Assembly: GCA_017438845.1 (NCBI GenBank)
Contig: JAFRUO010000025.1
Coordinates: 62,001-126,000 of the forward strand
From: Clostridia bacterium
GTDB taxonomy: Bacteria; Bacillota; Clostridia; Oscillospirales; Acutalibacteraceae
Direction of reading: 5' to 3'
DNA: 64,000 nt
In this document: piece after piece, positions 51,923 to 62,125 of the stretch
How positions within the stretch are numbered: position 1 is the first letter of the stretch
How the letters are laid out: every line of letters starts with the position of its first letter
Translations under genes and position numbers: made by a program
Notes under the pieces: generated by a model
Told to the model about the DNA's origin: nothing
The model's database searches: none
The model's input: the letters and a program-made list of their open reading frames with translations, nothing else

Positions 51923-52393
51923 ATGATTATACGAAATGCAGAAGAAAAGGACATTGAACAGATACTGAATTTGCTAAGCCAGGTGCTTGAAATCCACGCA
52001 TCCATAAGGCCGGATATTTTCATTCCGCAGACAACCAAATACACCGAAAGCGAATTGTCTGATATCCTTAAAAATGAAAAGAGGCGCACCTTCGTCGCAA
52101 CGGATGAAAACGGAAAAGTTCTGGGCTATGCCTTCTGCGAAATCAGAGACTTCACGGGTATGAACAATATCGTTCCGCACACTGAAATGTATATTGACGA
52201 TTTGTGCGTTGACAGCGCTTCGAGAGGACAGAATATCGGTAAGGCGCTTTTTAACCGTGTTAAAGATGAGGCACGGGCGCTCGGATGCTACGAAATCACG
52301 CTCAATGTCTGGGAGGGCAACGACTCGGCAAGAGCATTTTACGATAAAATCGGACTGAAACCGAAGGAAACAATGATGGAATTGATATTGTGA
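51923..52393 (+). CDS. GNAT acetyltransferase
   Basis: 156 aa. Acetyl-CoA loop in DDLCVDSASRGQNIGKALFN (R-G-Q-N-I-G) and closing FYDKIGLKPKE. Substrate unknown. Same strand as PAQR and the hydrolase gene, short gaps. Confidence 0.92.
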   Translation: MIIRNAEEKDIEQILNLLSQVLEIHASIRPDIFIPQTTKYTESELSDILKNEKRRTFVATDENGKVLGYAFCEIRDFTGMNNIVPHTEMYIDDLCVDSASRGQNIGKALFNRVKDEARALGCYEITLNVWEGNDSARAFYDKIGLKPKETMMELIL

Positions 52394-52427
52394 GGGGTTG
52401 AAATACCGCACAAACGGAGGATGAAAA

Positions 52428-53141
52428 ATGAAAAAATGGGTTAAAGTACTTTTAATACTTTTTGTTATAAGCGTTGCGTTGGTAATGGTGACAGCTGTTT
52501 ATGCATCCGACTACTACCGTGCAGTCGCAGTCGGCGCTTACATAACGAGCGGTAATACGGTTGCCGTTTCGCAAATCGACGAAGGGTACTTTTTTGACGG
52601 TCCCGGGACCGAGGACGCGCTTATTTTCTACCCAGGAGCCAAGGTTGACGAAACTTCTTATGCGCCGCTTCTGAATTCGCTCGCAGAGCAAGGCGTGGAC
52701 TGCTTTCTTGTCCGTATGCCGATGAAGCTTGCATTTCTCGGAATGAACAATGCGGACAATATCCGTGCCGAATACAGCTATGCTCATTATTACCTTGCGG
52801 GGCATTCCCTCGGCGGAGCAATGGCTGCCGATTACGCCGCAGAGCATACCGATGAGTATTCGGGTCTGTTTCTTTTGGCGGCTTATCCGTCAAAGGACCT
52901 GTCAAAAGCTGAGTTTCCCGTGGTATTCATTTACGGTGAGAATGACCTTGTCCTCAGCCGTGAGAAGCTCAACGAAGGTTTTTCTCTTGTTCCGTCCGAT
53001 TATTCGGTAGTGAAAATAAGCGGCGGAAATCATGCACAGTTCGGCTCCTACGGCGAACAGGACGGCGACGGAAATGCCGCAATCTCGGCAGAGGAACAAC
53101 AAAGAATAACAGTTGATGCAATAGTAAATGTTATCGGATAA
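52428..53141 (+). CDS. Membrane-anchored alpha/beta hydrolase
   Basis: 237 aa, RBS CGGAGGA. N-terminal anchor (VLLILFVISVALVMVTAVYA), nucleophile elbow GHSLGGAMA with the catalytic Ser, FIYGENDLVLS for the Asp and SGGNHAQFG for the His. Similar to carboxymethylenebutenolidase-like/DUF-type esterases that face outside the membrane. Substrate unknown. Confidence 0.9.
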   Translation: MKKWVKVLLILFVISVALVMVTAVYASDYYRAVAVGAYITSGNTVAVSQIDEGYFFDGPGTEDALIFYPGAKVDETSYAPLLNSLAEQGVDCFLVRMPMKLAFLGMNNADNIRAEYSYAHYYLAGHSLGGAMAADYAAEHTDEYSGLFLLAAYPSKDLSKAEFPVVFIYGENDLVLSREKLNEGFSLVPSDYSVVKISGGNHAQFGSYGEQDGDGNAAISAEEQQRITVDAIVNVIG

Positions 53142-53158
53142 CGAAATAAAAGCACAAA

Positions 53159-53190
53159 CCCTGAGGATTATACTCCTCAGGGTAATTATT
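53159..53190 (+). terminator. Terminator of the hydrolase operon
   Basis: CCCTGAGGA and TCCTCAGGG stem followed by T-rich sequence. Confidence 0.75.
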
Positions 53191-53292
53191 TTTACATCTC
53201 TTAATCTTCGGTTTCGTAATAATACATCTGAAACCTCAATTTCAGTTGTTTTCATTTTGCAAGCATCTCGCTTTTGCTTTTTAAAAACCAAC

Positions 53293-53322
53293 AAAAAGGA
53301 TGGCGTGAAGCCATCCTTTTTA
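53293..53322 (-). terminator. Terminator of ppdK
   Basis: AAAAAGGATGGC GTGA GCCATCCTTTTT-type hairpin, 18 nt beyond the ppdK stop. Confidence 0.85.
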
Positions 53323-53339
53323 TTGATTAAATGTTATGA

Positions 53340-55973
53340 TTATGCATTCTTCTCAGCGATAGCTGCCTGTGCTGCTGCGAGGCGAGCGATCGGAACACGG
53401 AAGGGTGAGCATGAAACATAATCAAGGCCGATCTTGTGGCAGAACTCAACGCTTGACGGGTCGCCGCCGTGCTCACCGCAGATACCGCAGTGAAGTGAAG
53501 GACGGGTTGCCTTACCGTTCTTAACTGCCATTTCCATAAGCTGGCCAACGCCTGTCTGGTCAAGCTTTGCAAACGGATCGTTCTCGAAAATCTTCTTGTC
53601 ATAGTAAGCGTCAAGGAACTTACCTGCGTCGTCACGGCTGAAGCCGAAGGTCATCTGTGTAAGGTCGTTTGTACCGAAGCAGAAGAACTCAGCCTGAGTA
53701 GCGATGTCGCCTGCGGTAAGAGCTGCACGCGGGATTTCGATCATAGTACCAACCTCGTACTTCATCTCAACGCCTGCGTTTGCGATTTCTTCATCAGCAA
53801 CTGCAACTACGATGTCCTTAACATACTTTAATTCCTTAGTGTCGCATGAAAGCGGAATCATAATTTCGGGAGCAACTGTCCAATCCGGATGTGCCTTCTG
53901 AACATTGATTGCCGCACGGATAACAGCTCTGGTCTGCATCTTTGCGATTTCGGGATATGTAACTGCAAGACGAAGTCCTCTGTGACCCATCATGGGGTTG
54001 AACTCGTGGAGAGAAGCGATAAGAGCCTTGATGTCTGCAACCGACTTGCCCTGAGCGTCTGCAAGCTTCTGAATGTCAGCTTCCTCTGTGGGAACGAACT
54101 CGTGAAGCGGAGGATCAAGGAAACGGATTGTTACGGGGCAGCCCTCAAGAGCTTCGTAAAGCTTTTTAAAGTCTGACTGCTGATAGGGAAGAATCTTGTC
54201 AAGAGCAGCTTCTCTTTCCTCAACTGTGTCTGAGCAGATCATCTCACGGAAAGCAGCGATTCTGTCCTCTTCAAAGAACATATGCTCTGTACGGCAAAGA
54301 CCGATACCCTCTGCGCCGAGCTCTCTTGCCTTCTTAGCGTCTGCGGGTGTGTCGGCATTGGTGCGAACCTTAAGCTTTCTGTACTTGTCAGCCCAGCCCA
54401 TGATTCTGCCGAAGGTGCCTGCGATCTGAGCATCAACTGTCGGGATAATACCCTCGTAGATGTTACCTGTTGAACCGTCGATTGAGATGTAGTCGCCCTC
54501 ACGGAACTCCTTGCCTGCAAGAGTGAACTTCTTGTTCTCTTCGTCCATGTTGATTTCGGTGCAGCCTGATACGCAGCAGGTACCCATACCGCGGGCAACA
54601 ACGGCTGCGTGAGAGGTCATACCGCCTCTGACGGTAAGAATACCCTGAGAAGCCTTCATACCGGTGATGTCCTCGGGTGAGGTTTCAAGACGTACAAGAA
54701 CTACCTTCTCGCCTCTTGCGTTCCAAGCCTCAGCGTCCTCTGCAGTAAATACAACCTTACCGCATGCAGCGCCGGGAGAAGCGCCTAAGCCCTTGCCGAG
54801 AGGTGTAGCAGCCTTAAGAGCCGCTGCATCGAACTGAGGATGAAGAAGAGTGTCAAGGTTACGGGGATCGATCATCGCAACAGCTTCCTCTTCTGTTCTC
54901 ATGCCTTCGTCAACAAGGTCGCAGGCAATCTGAAGAGCAGCCTGAGCTGTTCTCTTACCGTTTCTGGTCTGAAGCATGAAGAGCTTGCCGTGCTCAACGG
55001 TAAATTCCATATCCTGCATATCTCTGTAATGATTTTCAAGTGTCTGGCAAACCTGCTTAAACTCAGCGAATGCCTCGGGGAACTTCTGTTCCATTTCGGA
55101 AATGTGCATAGGTGTACGAACACCTGCAACAACGTCCTCGCCCTGTGCGTTTGTAAGGAACTCACCGAAGAGGCCCTTAGCGCCTGTTGCGGGGTCGCGT
55201 GTAAAGGCAACGCCTGTACCGCAGTCATCACCCATGTTACCGAATGCCATTGACTGTACGTTTACTGCAGTACCCCATGAATACGGGATGTCGTTGTCAC
55301 GACGGTAAACGTTTGCACGCGGGTTGTCCCATGAACGGAAAACAGCCTTGATAGCGCCCATAAGCTGTTCCTTGGGGTCGGTCGGGAAATCCTCGCCGAT
55401 CTTTGCCTTATATTCAGCCTTGAACTGGCCTGCAAGCTCCTTAAGGTCGTCAGCTGTAAGCTCAACGTCCTGAGTAACGCCCTTCTTTTCCTTCATCTCG
55501 TCGATGAGCTGCTCGAAGTACTTCTTGCCGACTTCCATAACAACGTCGGAATACATCTGAATAAATCTTCTGTAGCAGTCCCAAGCCCAACGGGGGTTGT
55601 TTGACTTCTCTGCGATAACGTTAACAACGTCCTCGTTAAGACCGAGGTTAAGGATTGTGTCCATCATACCGGGCATTGAAGCACGTGCGCCCGAACGAAC
55701 AGAAACAAGAAGCGGATTTTCTTTATCGCCGAATTTCTTTCCTGTGATGCCTTCCATCTTAACGATGTACTCGTTGATTTCGCTCATAATCTCAGGATTG
55801 ATTTCACGGCCGTCTTCGTAATACTGTGTACAAGCCTCTGTTGAGATTGTGAAGCCCTGCGGAACCGGGAGACCGATGTTGGTCATCTCGGCAAGGTTTG
55901 CGCCCTTACCGCCGAGGAGCTCTCTCATGTTTGCATTACCTTCTGAGAAAAGGTAACAATACTTGTGTGCCAT
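53340..55973 (-). CDS. ppdK: Pyruvate, phosphate dikinase
   Basis: About 877 aa from ATG 55973 with GGAGGT upstream; the longer frame is not supported. N-terminal ATP-grasp domain (LLGGKGANLAEMTNIGLPVP), phospho-His domain GGMTSHAAVVARGMG with the swivelling His, and C-terminal PEP/pyruvate barrel ending in SLHCGICGEHGGDPSS with the catalytic Cys. Interconverts pyruvate + ATP + Pi with PEP + AMP + PPi, central to glycolysis or gluconeogenesis in many Clostridia. Confidence 0.97.
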   Translation of the reverse strand: MAHKYCYLFSEGNANMRELLGGKGANLAEMTNIGLPVPQGFTISTEACTQYYEDGREINPEIMSEINEYIVKMEGITGKKFGDKENPLLVSVRSGARASMPGMMDTILNLGLNEDVVNVIAEKSNNPRWAWDCYRRFIQMYSDVVMEVGKKYFEQLIDEMKEKKGVTQDVELTADDLKELAGQFKAEYKAKIGEDFPTDPKEQLMGAIKAVFRSWDNPRANVYRRDNDIPYSWGTAVNVQSMAFGNMGDDCGTGVAFTRDPATGAKGLFGEFLTNAQGEDVVAGVRTPMHISEMEQKFPEAFAEFKQVCQTLENHYRDMQDMEFTVEHGKLFMLQTRNGKRTAQAALQIACDLVDEGMRTEEEAVAMIDPRNLDTLLHPQFDAAALKAATPLGKGLGASPGAACGKVVFTAEDAEAWNARGEKVVLVRLETSPEDITGMKASQGILTVRGGMTSHAAVVARGMGTCCVSGCTEINMDEENKKFTLAGKEFREGDYISIDGSTGNIYEGIIPTVDAQIAGTFGRIMGWADKYRKLKVRTNADTPADAKKARELGAEGIGLCRTEHMFFEEDRIAAFREMICSDTVEEREAALDKILPYQQSDFKKLYEALEGCPVTIRFLDPPLHEFVPTEEADIQKLADAQGKSVADIKALIASLHEFNPMMGHRGLRLAVTYPEIAKMQTRAVIRAAINVQKAHPDWTVAPEIMIPLSCDTKELKYVKDIVVAVADEEIANAGVEMKYEVGTMIEIPRAALTAGDIATQAEFFCFGTNDLTQMTFGFSRDDAGKFLDAYYDKKIFENDPFAKLDQTGVGQLMEMAVKNGKATRPSLHCGICGEHGGDPSSVEFCHKIGLDYVSCSPFRVPIARLAAAQAAIAEKNA

Positions 55974-56194
55974 AAGTAATACCTCCAATAAAAATATACT
56001 GATTAAATAAGCCTGTCCCGAAAAAGCTCGGGTCATTATTTGCCACTCGTAATTATAACAGAAAAAAATATGTTTTGCTACAATTTTTACAAAAAATCCC
56101 TTTCAATAAAAGTACAAATTTAAATGGTGTTTTCTCTGTTTTTATGGATTTTGCACAAAACAAAAGGACGGTAGCTCCGTCCTCTGTGTGATTG

Positions 56195-57664
56195 TTATTC
56201 TTTTGTCATTTCTTTAATGTATCTTTTAAAGAATTTAAGCGCTTCCTCAACGGACGCAACGGGAAGTCTTTCATTGGTACCGTGCGTACAAAGCAGGAGC
56301 CCCGTGCTTACAAGGAAGGGTGAATATCTGTAAATATTTTCGCAAATCGGCTCATAGTTATATGCGTCCGTGCCGCCCATTACAAGGTAAGGCGCAACAA
56401 GGTTCTTCTCGTCTGTGCTCTCACAAAGCCTTTTGATTGTCCTAAACGCTCTGGAGTCAGTCGGAGAAACTACAGAAGCCTCCTTACCGACAAGCAGGTT
56501 GTACTCCACCTTTTCCTTTCCGACGGCCTTTTCGATATGCCTTTCGACATCCTTAAAGCTGACGCCCGGCATTGTGCGGAAGTTTACGGTGATACCTGCC
56601 TTTTGCGGAAGTACATTAAACTGAGGGCTTCCGTGAGCCATGGTAACTGCAGTACAGGTCCTGACGAGAGACGCCGCAGGCGGTATAAGCGTCATTATTT
56701 TAAGCACCAGCGGCTTTAAAAGCCAAAGGTTACAGGTTATAAGCCTTGCAGGATATGAACATCTGCGACCGATTTGCGTAAACAGCTCATATACGAACGC
56801 CGGCATTTTTGCTTTGAACTGATGGTTTTCAAGTCCCTTAATCACATTTGCCAGATGACCGAGCGCCGTGTGCTTAGGCGGCTGCGAGGAATGTCCTCCC
56901 TTTGCCGAAACGCTGATTTCATAGTTCATACTGCCCTTTTCGGCAACGCCGACGCCTGCAAGGTTGCAGTTGAGTATACCCTTAACGTCAACGGGAAGCA
57001 TTGCTCCGCCCTCGTCAAGCACAGCCTCAAGATGAACGCCCTTGCCTTTAAGGTGTTCAACTATTTGTCTTGCTCCGTTGTCGGGTGCGGCGACTACCTC
57101 CTCATTGTGCCCGAGACAAAGGTAGAGAGTCCTTGTGGGGGTGAAGCCGTCGGCTATCAGCTGTTCAACGCTTTCCATAACGGCAATAAGGTGGTTTTTC
57201 ATGTCCATTGCGCCTCTGCCCCAGATAAACTCTCCGTCATTATAGCCTTCAAACGGATCGTGCTCCCAGTCATTCTCGGTGCCCTCGTTAACGGGTACGA
57301 CATCCTGGTGCGACAGCAGGGCGATAGCATCGAGCGAGGGATCGCTTCCCTCCCATTTATAGATAAGGCTTGCCTCGGCGATTTCTGTCCTTTCAAGTGT
57401 TTTGTGGACAAGAGGATAACGCTCCTCAAGATATTTATGAAATTTTTCAAACTCGTTCCAATCGACAAGCTCCCTGTCATAATTGGAAATCGTCCTGATT
57501 TTGATTGCACCTGTCAGACTTTCACAATATCTGTCAACGTCCACCTTCTCGTCGGCAAGTTCAATTTTTTCCGACTTATCCTTTTTCGGCGTAAAGAAAA
57601 GGGCGCGGAGCGCAGTGATAAAGATGAAGACAAGTAAAACAAGTATTATAATCTGAAAAACCAT
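56195..57664 (-). CDS. M20-family metallopeptidase with N-terminal membrane anchor
   Basis: 489 aa. Transmembrane helix at ~3-25. Metal site: LLSHQDVVPVN (His, Asp), WGRGAMDMKNH (Asp), CLGHNEEVVA (Glu-Glu) and VMGGTDAYNYEPICEN near the C-terminus. Resembles carboxypeptidase PM20D1/CPS1-type enzymes that hydrolyse N-acyl amino acids or dipeptides. Three nt after the upstream gene, so likely one operon. Confidence 0.93.
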   Translation of the reverse strand: MVFQIIILVLLVFIFITALRALFFTPKKDKSEKIELADEKVDVDRYCESLTGAIKIRTISNYDRELVDWNEFEKFHKYLEERYPLVHKTLERTEIAEASLIYKWEGSDPSLDAIALLSHQDVVPVNEGTENDWEHDPFEGYNDGEFIWGRGAMDMKNHLIAVMESVEQLIADGFTPTRTLYLCLGHNEEVVAAPDNGARQIVEHLKGKGVHLEAVLDEGGAMLPVDVKGILNCNLAGVGVAEKGSMNYEISVSAKGGHSSQPPKHTALGHLANVIKGLENHQFKAKMPAFVYELFTQIGRRCSYPARLITCNLWLLKPLVLKIMTLIPPAASLVRTCTAVTMAHGSPQFNVLPQKAGITVNFRTMPGVSFKDVERHIEKAVGKEKVEYNLLVGKEASVVSPTDSRAFRTIKRLCESTDEKNLVAPYLVMGGTDAYNYEPICENIYRYSPFLVSTGLLLCTHGTNERLPVASVEEALKFFKRYIKEMTKE

Positions 57665-57667
57665 TTC

Positions 57668-58339
57668 TTAGCCCCCCTGTCTGAATTCGTCTATTTTAAC
57701 ATAATATCTCTTCGGATTTTTTTCGTCGTAATAAACGCTGAGACTCTGTTCCTTAATCTTTTTCGTAAGGCGGTTTCTCCTAACCGGGAAAGAATAAAAG
57801 GGCTTTTTCTTCAGCTCCGGAAAATCCGAGCTGTCGCAGAGTATTCGGCACCTGCCGAAGCTCAGCTTTTCAACCTTTTTGACCCTGCAAAGCTTCCACG
57901 AACCGCTTTCAAGCAGCTTCGTTCTTTGCCTCAGCGGCAGGAAAACAACAAGCATAATAATGCACAAAAACGCACTTACCAACGCTGATATTTCAAGTGT
58001 CAGCTTCTCCTTGCCGTCGGGGTTTATAACCATATGCTCAGCAGGGTTATCCGCGAGATAATAATATTTCAGTGTCTGACCGATGTATGTATTACGGTCG
58101 GCGCGTGTATAAACCTCCTGCTTTACCTCGCCGTTTTCAATAAAGCTTGCTACATATTCCTCTCTTCCGCTGTCCGAGGTCTGAGTGTAGGAAATAAGAT
58201 AATCTCCCTCAACGGCATGCTTCTTATAATAGCTCTGCTTTATAAGTATGCCTGCAAAGACCGCAGTTACCGCAAGCGCCGCAACAAGCAAAGCGGCAAG
58301 GCAAACAAACAGTATTTTTTCGTTTTTGTAAAGCTTCAT
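57668..58339 (-). CDS. DUF3592-like membrane protein
   Basis: About 223 aa from ATG 58339 behind AGGAGGAT. Two transmembrane segments (~7-28 and ~115-135) flank a beta-rich domain (YTRADRNTYIGQTLKYYYLA), as in DUF3592 proteins, with a second small domain ending SVYYDEKNPKRYYVK. Function unknown. Sits between polC and the peptidase. Confidence 0.65.
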   Translation of the reverse strand: MKLYKNEKILFVCLAALLVAALAVTAVFAGILIKQSYYKKHAVEGDYLISYTQTSDSGREEYVASFIENGEVKQEVYTRADRNTYIGQTLKYYYLADNPAEHMVINPDGKEKLTLEISALVSAFLCIIMLVVFLPLRQRTKLLESGSWKLCRVKKVEKLSFGRCRILCDSSDFPELKKKPFYSFPVRRNRLTKKIKEQSLSVYYDEKNPKRYYVKIDEFRQGG

Positions 58340-58349
58340 GGTATCCTCC

Positions 58350-61300
58350 TTAGAACAGTGAAAGCTGTGCGGACTGCGGCAAATCACCGAAAGCTCCGCA
58401 CTGAGTGAGCAGCTCGATTACCGCACTGCCCGCCTTCGCCCTGTCCGCAAAATCTTCAATTGAAACAAATTCTCCGTTGCCGTCGTTGCGTGCGTTTGCA
58501 AGCGGATAAGCCGCCGCCTCGCCGACTCCCGACAGCGCCGAGAAGGGCATACGTATTTTTCCGTCCTCAATTTTGTAGGTCGTTGCCTCGGACTTATATA
58601 TGTCAACCGGAAGAAGTTCAATGCCTCTCGCCATCATCTCGTTTGCGACCTGAAGCTGAGTAAACTGATCCTTGTCCTTCTGGGTGGCGGTTTTTGATTT
58701 TATTTTTTCATCGATTTCCTTCATCTTGTCCTTGACCGCCTGTCTGCCCTGAACTACGCTGACAGCGTCAAGATCGCCGCCGCGCACGGTAAGAAAAGCC
58801 GTGTAATACTCAAGAGGCTTGTAAATTTTGTACCAGCCGAGCCTGAGCGCCGCAATAACATAAGCCGCGGCATGCGCCTTGGGGAACATATATTTGATTT
58901 TACGGCATGAGTCCATATACCATTCGGGTACATTGCACGCCCTCATTGCTTCCTCAGCTCCCTCCGGGAAGCCGAATTTTGCAACCTTACCCTTTCTGGT
59001 AAGTTCCATTATCTTAAACGCAAGGCTTGATTCTACGCCTGCGTGCATAAGATAGGTCATAATGCTGTCACGGGTTCCGATAACCGAGGAAATGGTGCAC
59101 GTGCCGTCGTGGATAAGGTCCTGAGCGTTACCGTTCCAGACATCGGTTCCGTGTGAAAGACCCGAAATCTGCAAAAGGTCGGAGAAGGTCTGCGGCTGAG
59201 CCTCAATGAGCATCTGCCTTACAAACGGCGTACCCATTTCGGGTATTGAAAGCGTTCCCGTTTCACAGTCTATGTCCTCAGCCGTAACGCCTAATGGCTC
59301 GGGGCTTGTGCAGAGCTTGATTATGTTTCTGTCGCAAACATCTACATCCATAACGGGTATACCCGTCATATCCTCAAGGTGTTTATAAAGCGTAGGAACA
59401 TCGTGACCGAGTATGTCAAGCTTGAGTATCGTGTCATGAAGCGAGTTAAAGTCAAAGTGAGTGGTTTCCATATCCGACGTGGTATCGTCGGCGGGGAACT
59501 GCACGGGAGTAAAATCGTAAACCTCATAGTCATTCGGAACAACAACCATTCCGCCGGGGTGCTGACCTGTTGTCCTTTTAACGCCGGAGGTGCCTCGGGT
59601 AAGTCTGTCCTCCTCGGCTCGGCAGACAGTCATGCCTTTGTCCTCAAGCCTTTTTTTGACGTAGCCGTATGCGGTCTTGTCAGCAACGGAGGAGATTGTT
59701 CCCGCCTTGAAAACGTGCGACGAGCCGAACAGCTCCTCGGTATATCTGTGAGCCTTGCCCTGGTAATCGCCCGAGAAATTAAGGTCAATATCGGGCGCTT
59801 TATCTCCGTGGAAGCCGAGGAAGGTTTCAAACGGAATTTCATGACCGTCCCTTATAAGCGGAGTACCGCATTCGGGACAATCCTTTTTCGGCATATCAAA
59901 GCCTGAGCCGTACTCTCCGTTTTCGTAGAACTCCGAGTATTTGCACTTGGGACATCTGTAATGCGGCACAAGGGGATTTACCTCGGAAATACCCGCCATT
60001 GTCGCAACGAAAGACGAGCCGACCGAGCCTCTTGAGCCGACGTGATAGCCGTGTTCCTCAGAGTCCCAAACAAGTCTTTGAGCGATTATATAAAGTACGG
60101 CGTACCCGTTTTCAATTATCGAGTCAAGCTCCCTGGTAAGCCTTTTGGAAACGAGGTCGGGAATCTTCCCGTCCTTTTCGTACCACTCCTTCGCCTTAGT
60201 CCAGCAAATATCGCGCAGTTGCTCCTCACTGCCCTCGATTGACGGCTGATAAGTGCCGTCGGGGAAGGGCTTGATCACATCAATTTTGTCCGCTATTTTG
60301 TTGGGATTTGTAACAACAACTTCCTTAGCGGTGTCCTCGCCGAGATAAGCGAATTCGTCAAGCATTTCACGTGTTGTCTTAAAATAAAGCGGAGCCTGCT
60401 TATCGGCGTCGGGATAGCCCTGAGAAGCCTGAATAATCTCTCTGTATTTTGCGTCCTTCGGGTCAAGGAAATGAACGTCGCCGGTAGCTACGACGGGCTT
60501 TCCCAGCTTGTCGGCAATGGCGACAATTTTTCGGTTGACCTCCATTATGTCCTCAAAGCTGTTGAACTTGTCGTAACGCTTGTTTCTTTCGGGGTGTTTG
60601 GAATTCGGGTCCGAATGCGCCCTGAGCATAAATTCGTTATTGCCCAGAGGCTGTATTTCAAGGTAGTCGTAGAAAGAGGCAATTTCGGTGATCTCCTGCT
60701 CGCTCTTTTCCTCGATTATCGCCCTGAACAGCTCGCCTGCCTCGCACGCCGAGCCGATTATAAGCCCTTCACGGTACTTAATAATTTCGGACTTCGGCAT
60801 TCTCGGACGCTTGTGGAAATACTTTACATTGGAGAGTGAAACGAGCTTATAAAGGTTTTTAAGACCTCTTGAGTTTTTAACAAGTATTATCTGATGATAG
60901 GTCGGAAGCTGATCAATCGGAATGTCGGGGTTTTTCATATCATCGACAAAGTATGCCTCGACGCCGTAGATAATTTTTATCTTATCGCCTGCTGCATTTC
61001 TCGCCTCCGGAAAGCCCTGTACACAGCCATGGTCCGTGATGGCTATCGCCTTGTGCCCCCATTTGATTGCCCTTTTTACAAGCTGTGCGGGCGGCGTCAT
61101 GGCGTCCATTTGAGAAAGGTTTGTATGCAGATGAAGCTCCACCCTTTTTTCAGGCTCATTGTCCTGCTTCTCGACGGGTGTTACAAGACAGATGCTTCTC
61201 GGGTTTATAACCTTTTCTCCCCTGTATTTGTCAAACGAAACCGAGCCCGAAAGCGTAACAAAAACGCCGTCCTTCAGGTTGTTGAAAAGCTCGTCGCAGT

Positions 61301-62111
61301 AAACGGTTTTGTCAAAAATCAAAACCGAAAACGAGTTTGTATAGTCGGTTATGTTAAAGGATATTATGTACTTATCGCCGTTCTTGGTAAGCCTTGAGTC
61401 AAAGCCGAAAATTTCTCCCCAGACGGTAACTCGGTCTGCATTGTCCTCAAGCTCGGCTATCGGCGTCGGCGCATTCTTAACCTTGTTACCGTAAATAACC
61501 TTAAGGGAGTCGGTGTAATATGGGTATCCCTCCTCAACAACGGTTGCGGTAACCTCCTTTTTGGCTGTTTCCCGTTGCTTGATGCTGTCGTCTATGCTCT
61601 GCTGAAGCTGTTCGAGCGTAGGCTTGTTCTCCTGCTGCGCCTCGGTAATTGTAACCTTAACCTCTGCGCCGAAACGGTCTTTTAATATACGGCTTGCTAT
61701 TTCTTCACAGCCGTTGGAGGTCAGTATATCCCTGCCCGATTTTTTCAGTCGGAGGTTGAGCTGAGTCATATCCTCATTGTATGAGAATTCGCAACCGTCA
61801 AGAAAGCCGTTTGCTACAACGACTCTTCTTTTGATTATTTCAATAAGCTGGGAATTATATTTTTCCGTAAGCAATCTTTTTTCGAACACAGGCTCAAGCT
61901 GAACCGTGGCAACGCCGAGGAGCTTTTCAAGCTGACGGTCAAGTCTGTCGAGCGTTTCCTCTCTTAACAAAATCGGAAATTTAACGACTATGGTAAGACT
62001 GTCCTCGTTTAAATCGGGAATCAGTCTTATTATTTCCGCCTTTTCAAGCGCCTTATCAAACGCACTCAACGCCTGTCTGTGTTCACTGAACAAATCGTAA
62101 AATAAACTCAT
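58350..62111 (-). CDS. polC: PolC-type DNA polymerase III alpha subunit, without the inserted proofreading exonuclease
   Basis: 1253 aa against ~1430 in B. subtilis. N-terminal domain, OB fold (~225-310), PHP domain starting HLHT at 327-330, then polymerase with zinc finger CPKCKYSEFY...CPECG, palm motif DIDLNFSGDYQ, QHPGGMVV and the clamp-binding tail QLSLF. In B. subtilis the DEDD exonuclease is inserted in the PHP domain after a VDD motif; here VDD at 389-391 runs within a dozen residues into TYHQIILVKN, so that ~170-residue domain is absent. Replicates the chromosome; proofreading would need a separate protein. Downstream of ispG. Confidence 0.95.
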   Translation of the reverse strand: MSLFYDLFSEHRQALSAFDKALEKAEIIRLIPDLNEDSLTIVVKFPILLREETLDRLDRQLEKLLGVATVQLEPVFEKRLLTEKYNSQLIEIIKRRVVVANGFLDGCEFSYNEDMTQLNLRLKKSGRDILTSNGCEEIASRILKDRFGAEVKVTITEAQQENKPTLEQLQQSIDDSIKQRETAKKEVTATVVEEGYPYYTDSLKVIYGNKVKNAPTPIAELEDNADRVTVWGEIFGFDSRLTKNGDKYIISFNITDYTNSFSVLIFDKTVYCDELFNNLKDGVFVTLSGSVSFDKYRGEKVINPRSICLVTPVEKQDNEPEKRVELHLHTNLSQMDAMTPPAQLVKRAIKWGHKAIAITDHGCVQGFPEARNAAGDKIKIIYGVEAYFVDDMKNPDIPIDQLPTYHQIILVKNSRGLKNLYKLVSLSNVKYFHKRPRMPKSEIIKYREGLIIGSACEAGELFRAIIEEKSEQEITEIASFYDYLEIQPLGNNEFMLRAHSDPNSKHPERNKRYDKFNSFEDIMEVNRKIVAIADKLGKPVVATGDVHFLDPKDAKYREIIQASQGYPDADKQAPLYFKTTREMLDEFAYLGEDTAKEVVVTNPNKIADKIDVIKPFPDGTYQPSIEGSEEQLRDICWTKAKEWYEKDGKIPDLVSKRLTRELDSIIENGYAVLYIIAQRLVWDSEEHGYHVGSRGSVGSSFVATMAGISEVNPLVPHYRCPKCKYSEFYENGEYGSGFDMPKKDCPECGTPLIRDGHEIPFETFLGFHGDKAPDIDLNFSGDYQGKAHRYTEELFGSSHVFKAGTISSVADKTAYGYVKKRLEDKGMTVCRAEEDRLTRGTSGVKRTTGQHPGGMVVVPNDYEVYDFTPVQFPADDTTSDMETTHFDFNSLHDTILKLDILGHDVPTLYKHLEDMTGIPVMDVDVCDRNIIKLCTSPEPLGVTAEDIDCETGTLSIPEMGTPFVRQMLIEAQPQTFSDLLQISGLSHGTDVWNGNAQDLIHDGTCTISSVIGTRDSIMTYLMHAGVESSLAFKIMELTRKGKVAKFGFPEGAEEAMRACNVPEWYMDSCRKIKYMFPKAHAAAYVIAALRLGWYKIYKPLEYYTAFLTVRGGDLDAVSVVQGRQAVKDKMKEIDEKIKSKTATQKDKDQFTQLQVANEMMARGIELLPVDIYKSEATTYKIEDGKIRMPFSALSGVGEAAAYPLANARNDGNGEFVSIEDFADRAKAGSAVIELLTQCGAFGDLPQSAQLSLF

Positions 62112-62125
62112 AATCTTCCTTTATA

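Noticed and set aside
58350-62111. DnaE-type rather than PolC-type polymerase
   Set aside because: OB domain before PHP, PolC-type zinc finger, PDIDLNFSG palm and C-terminal clamp motif all fit PolC; only the exonuclease is absent.
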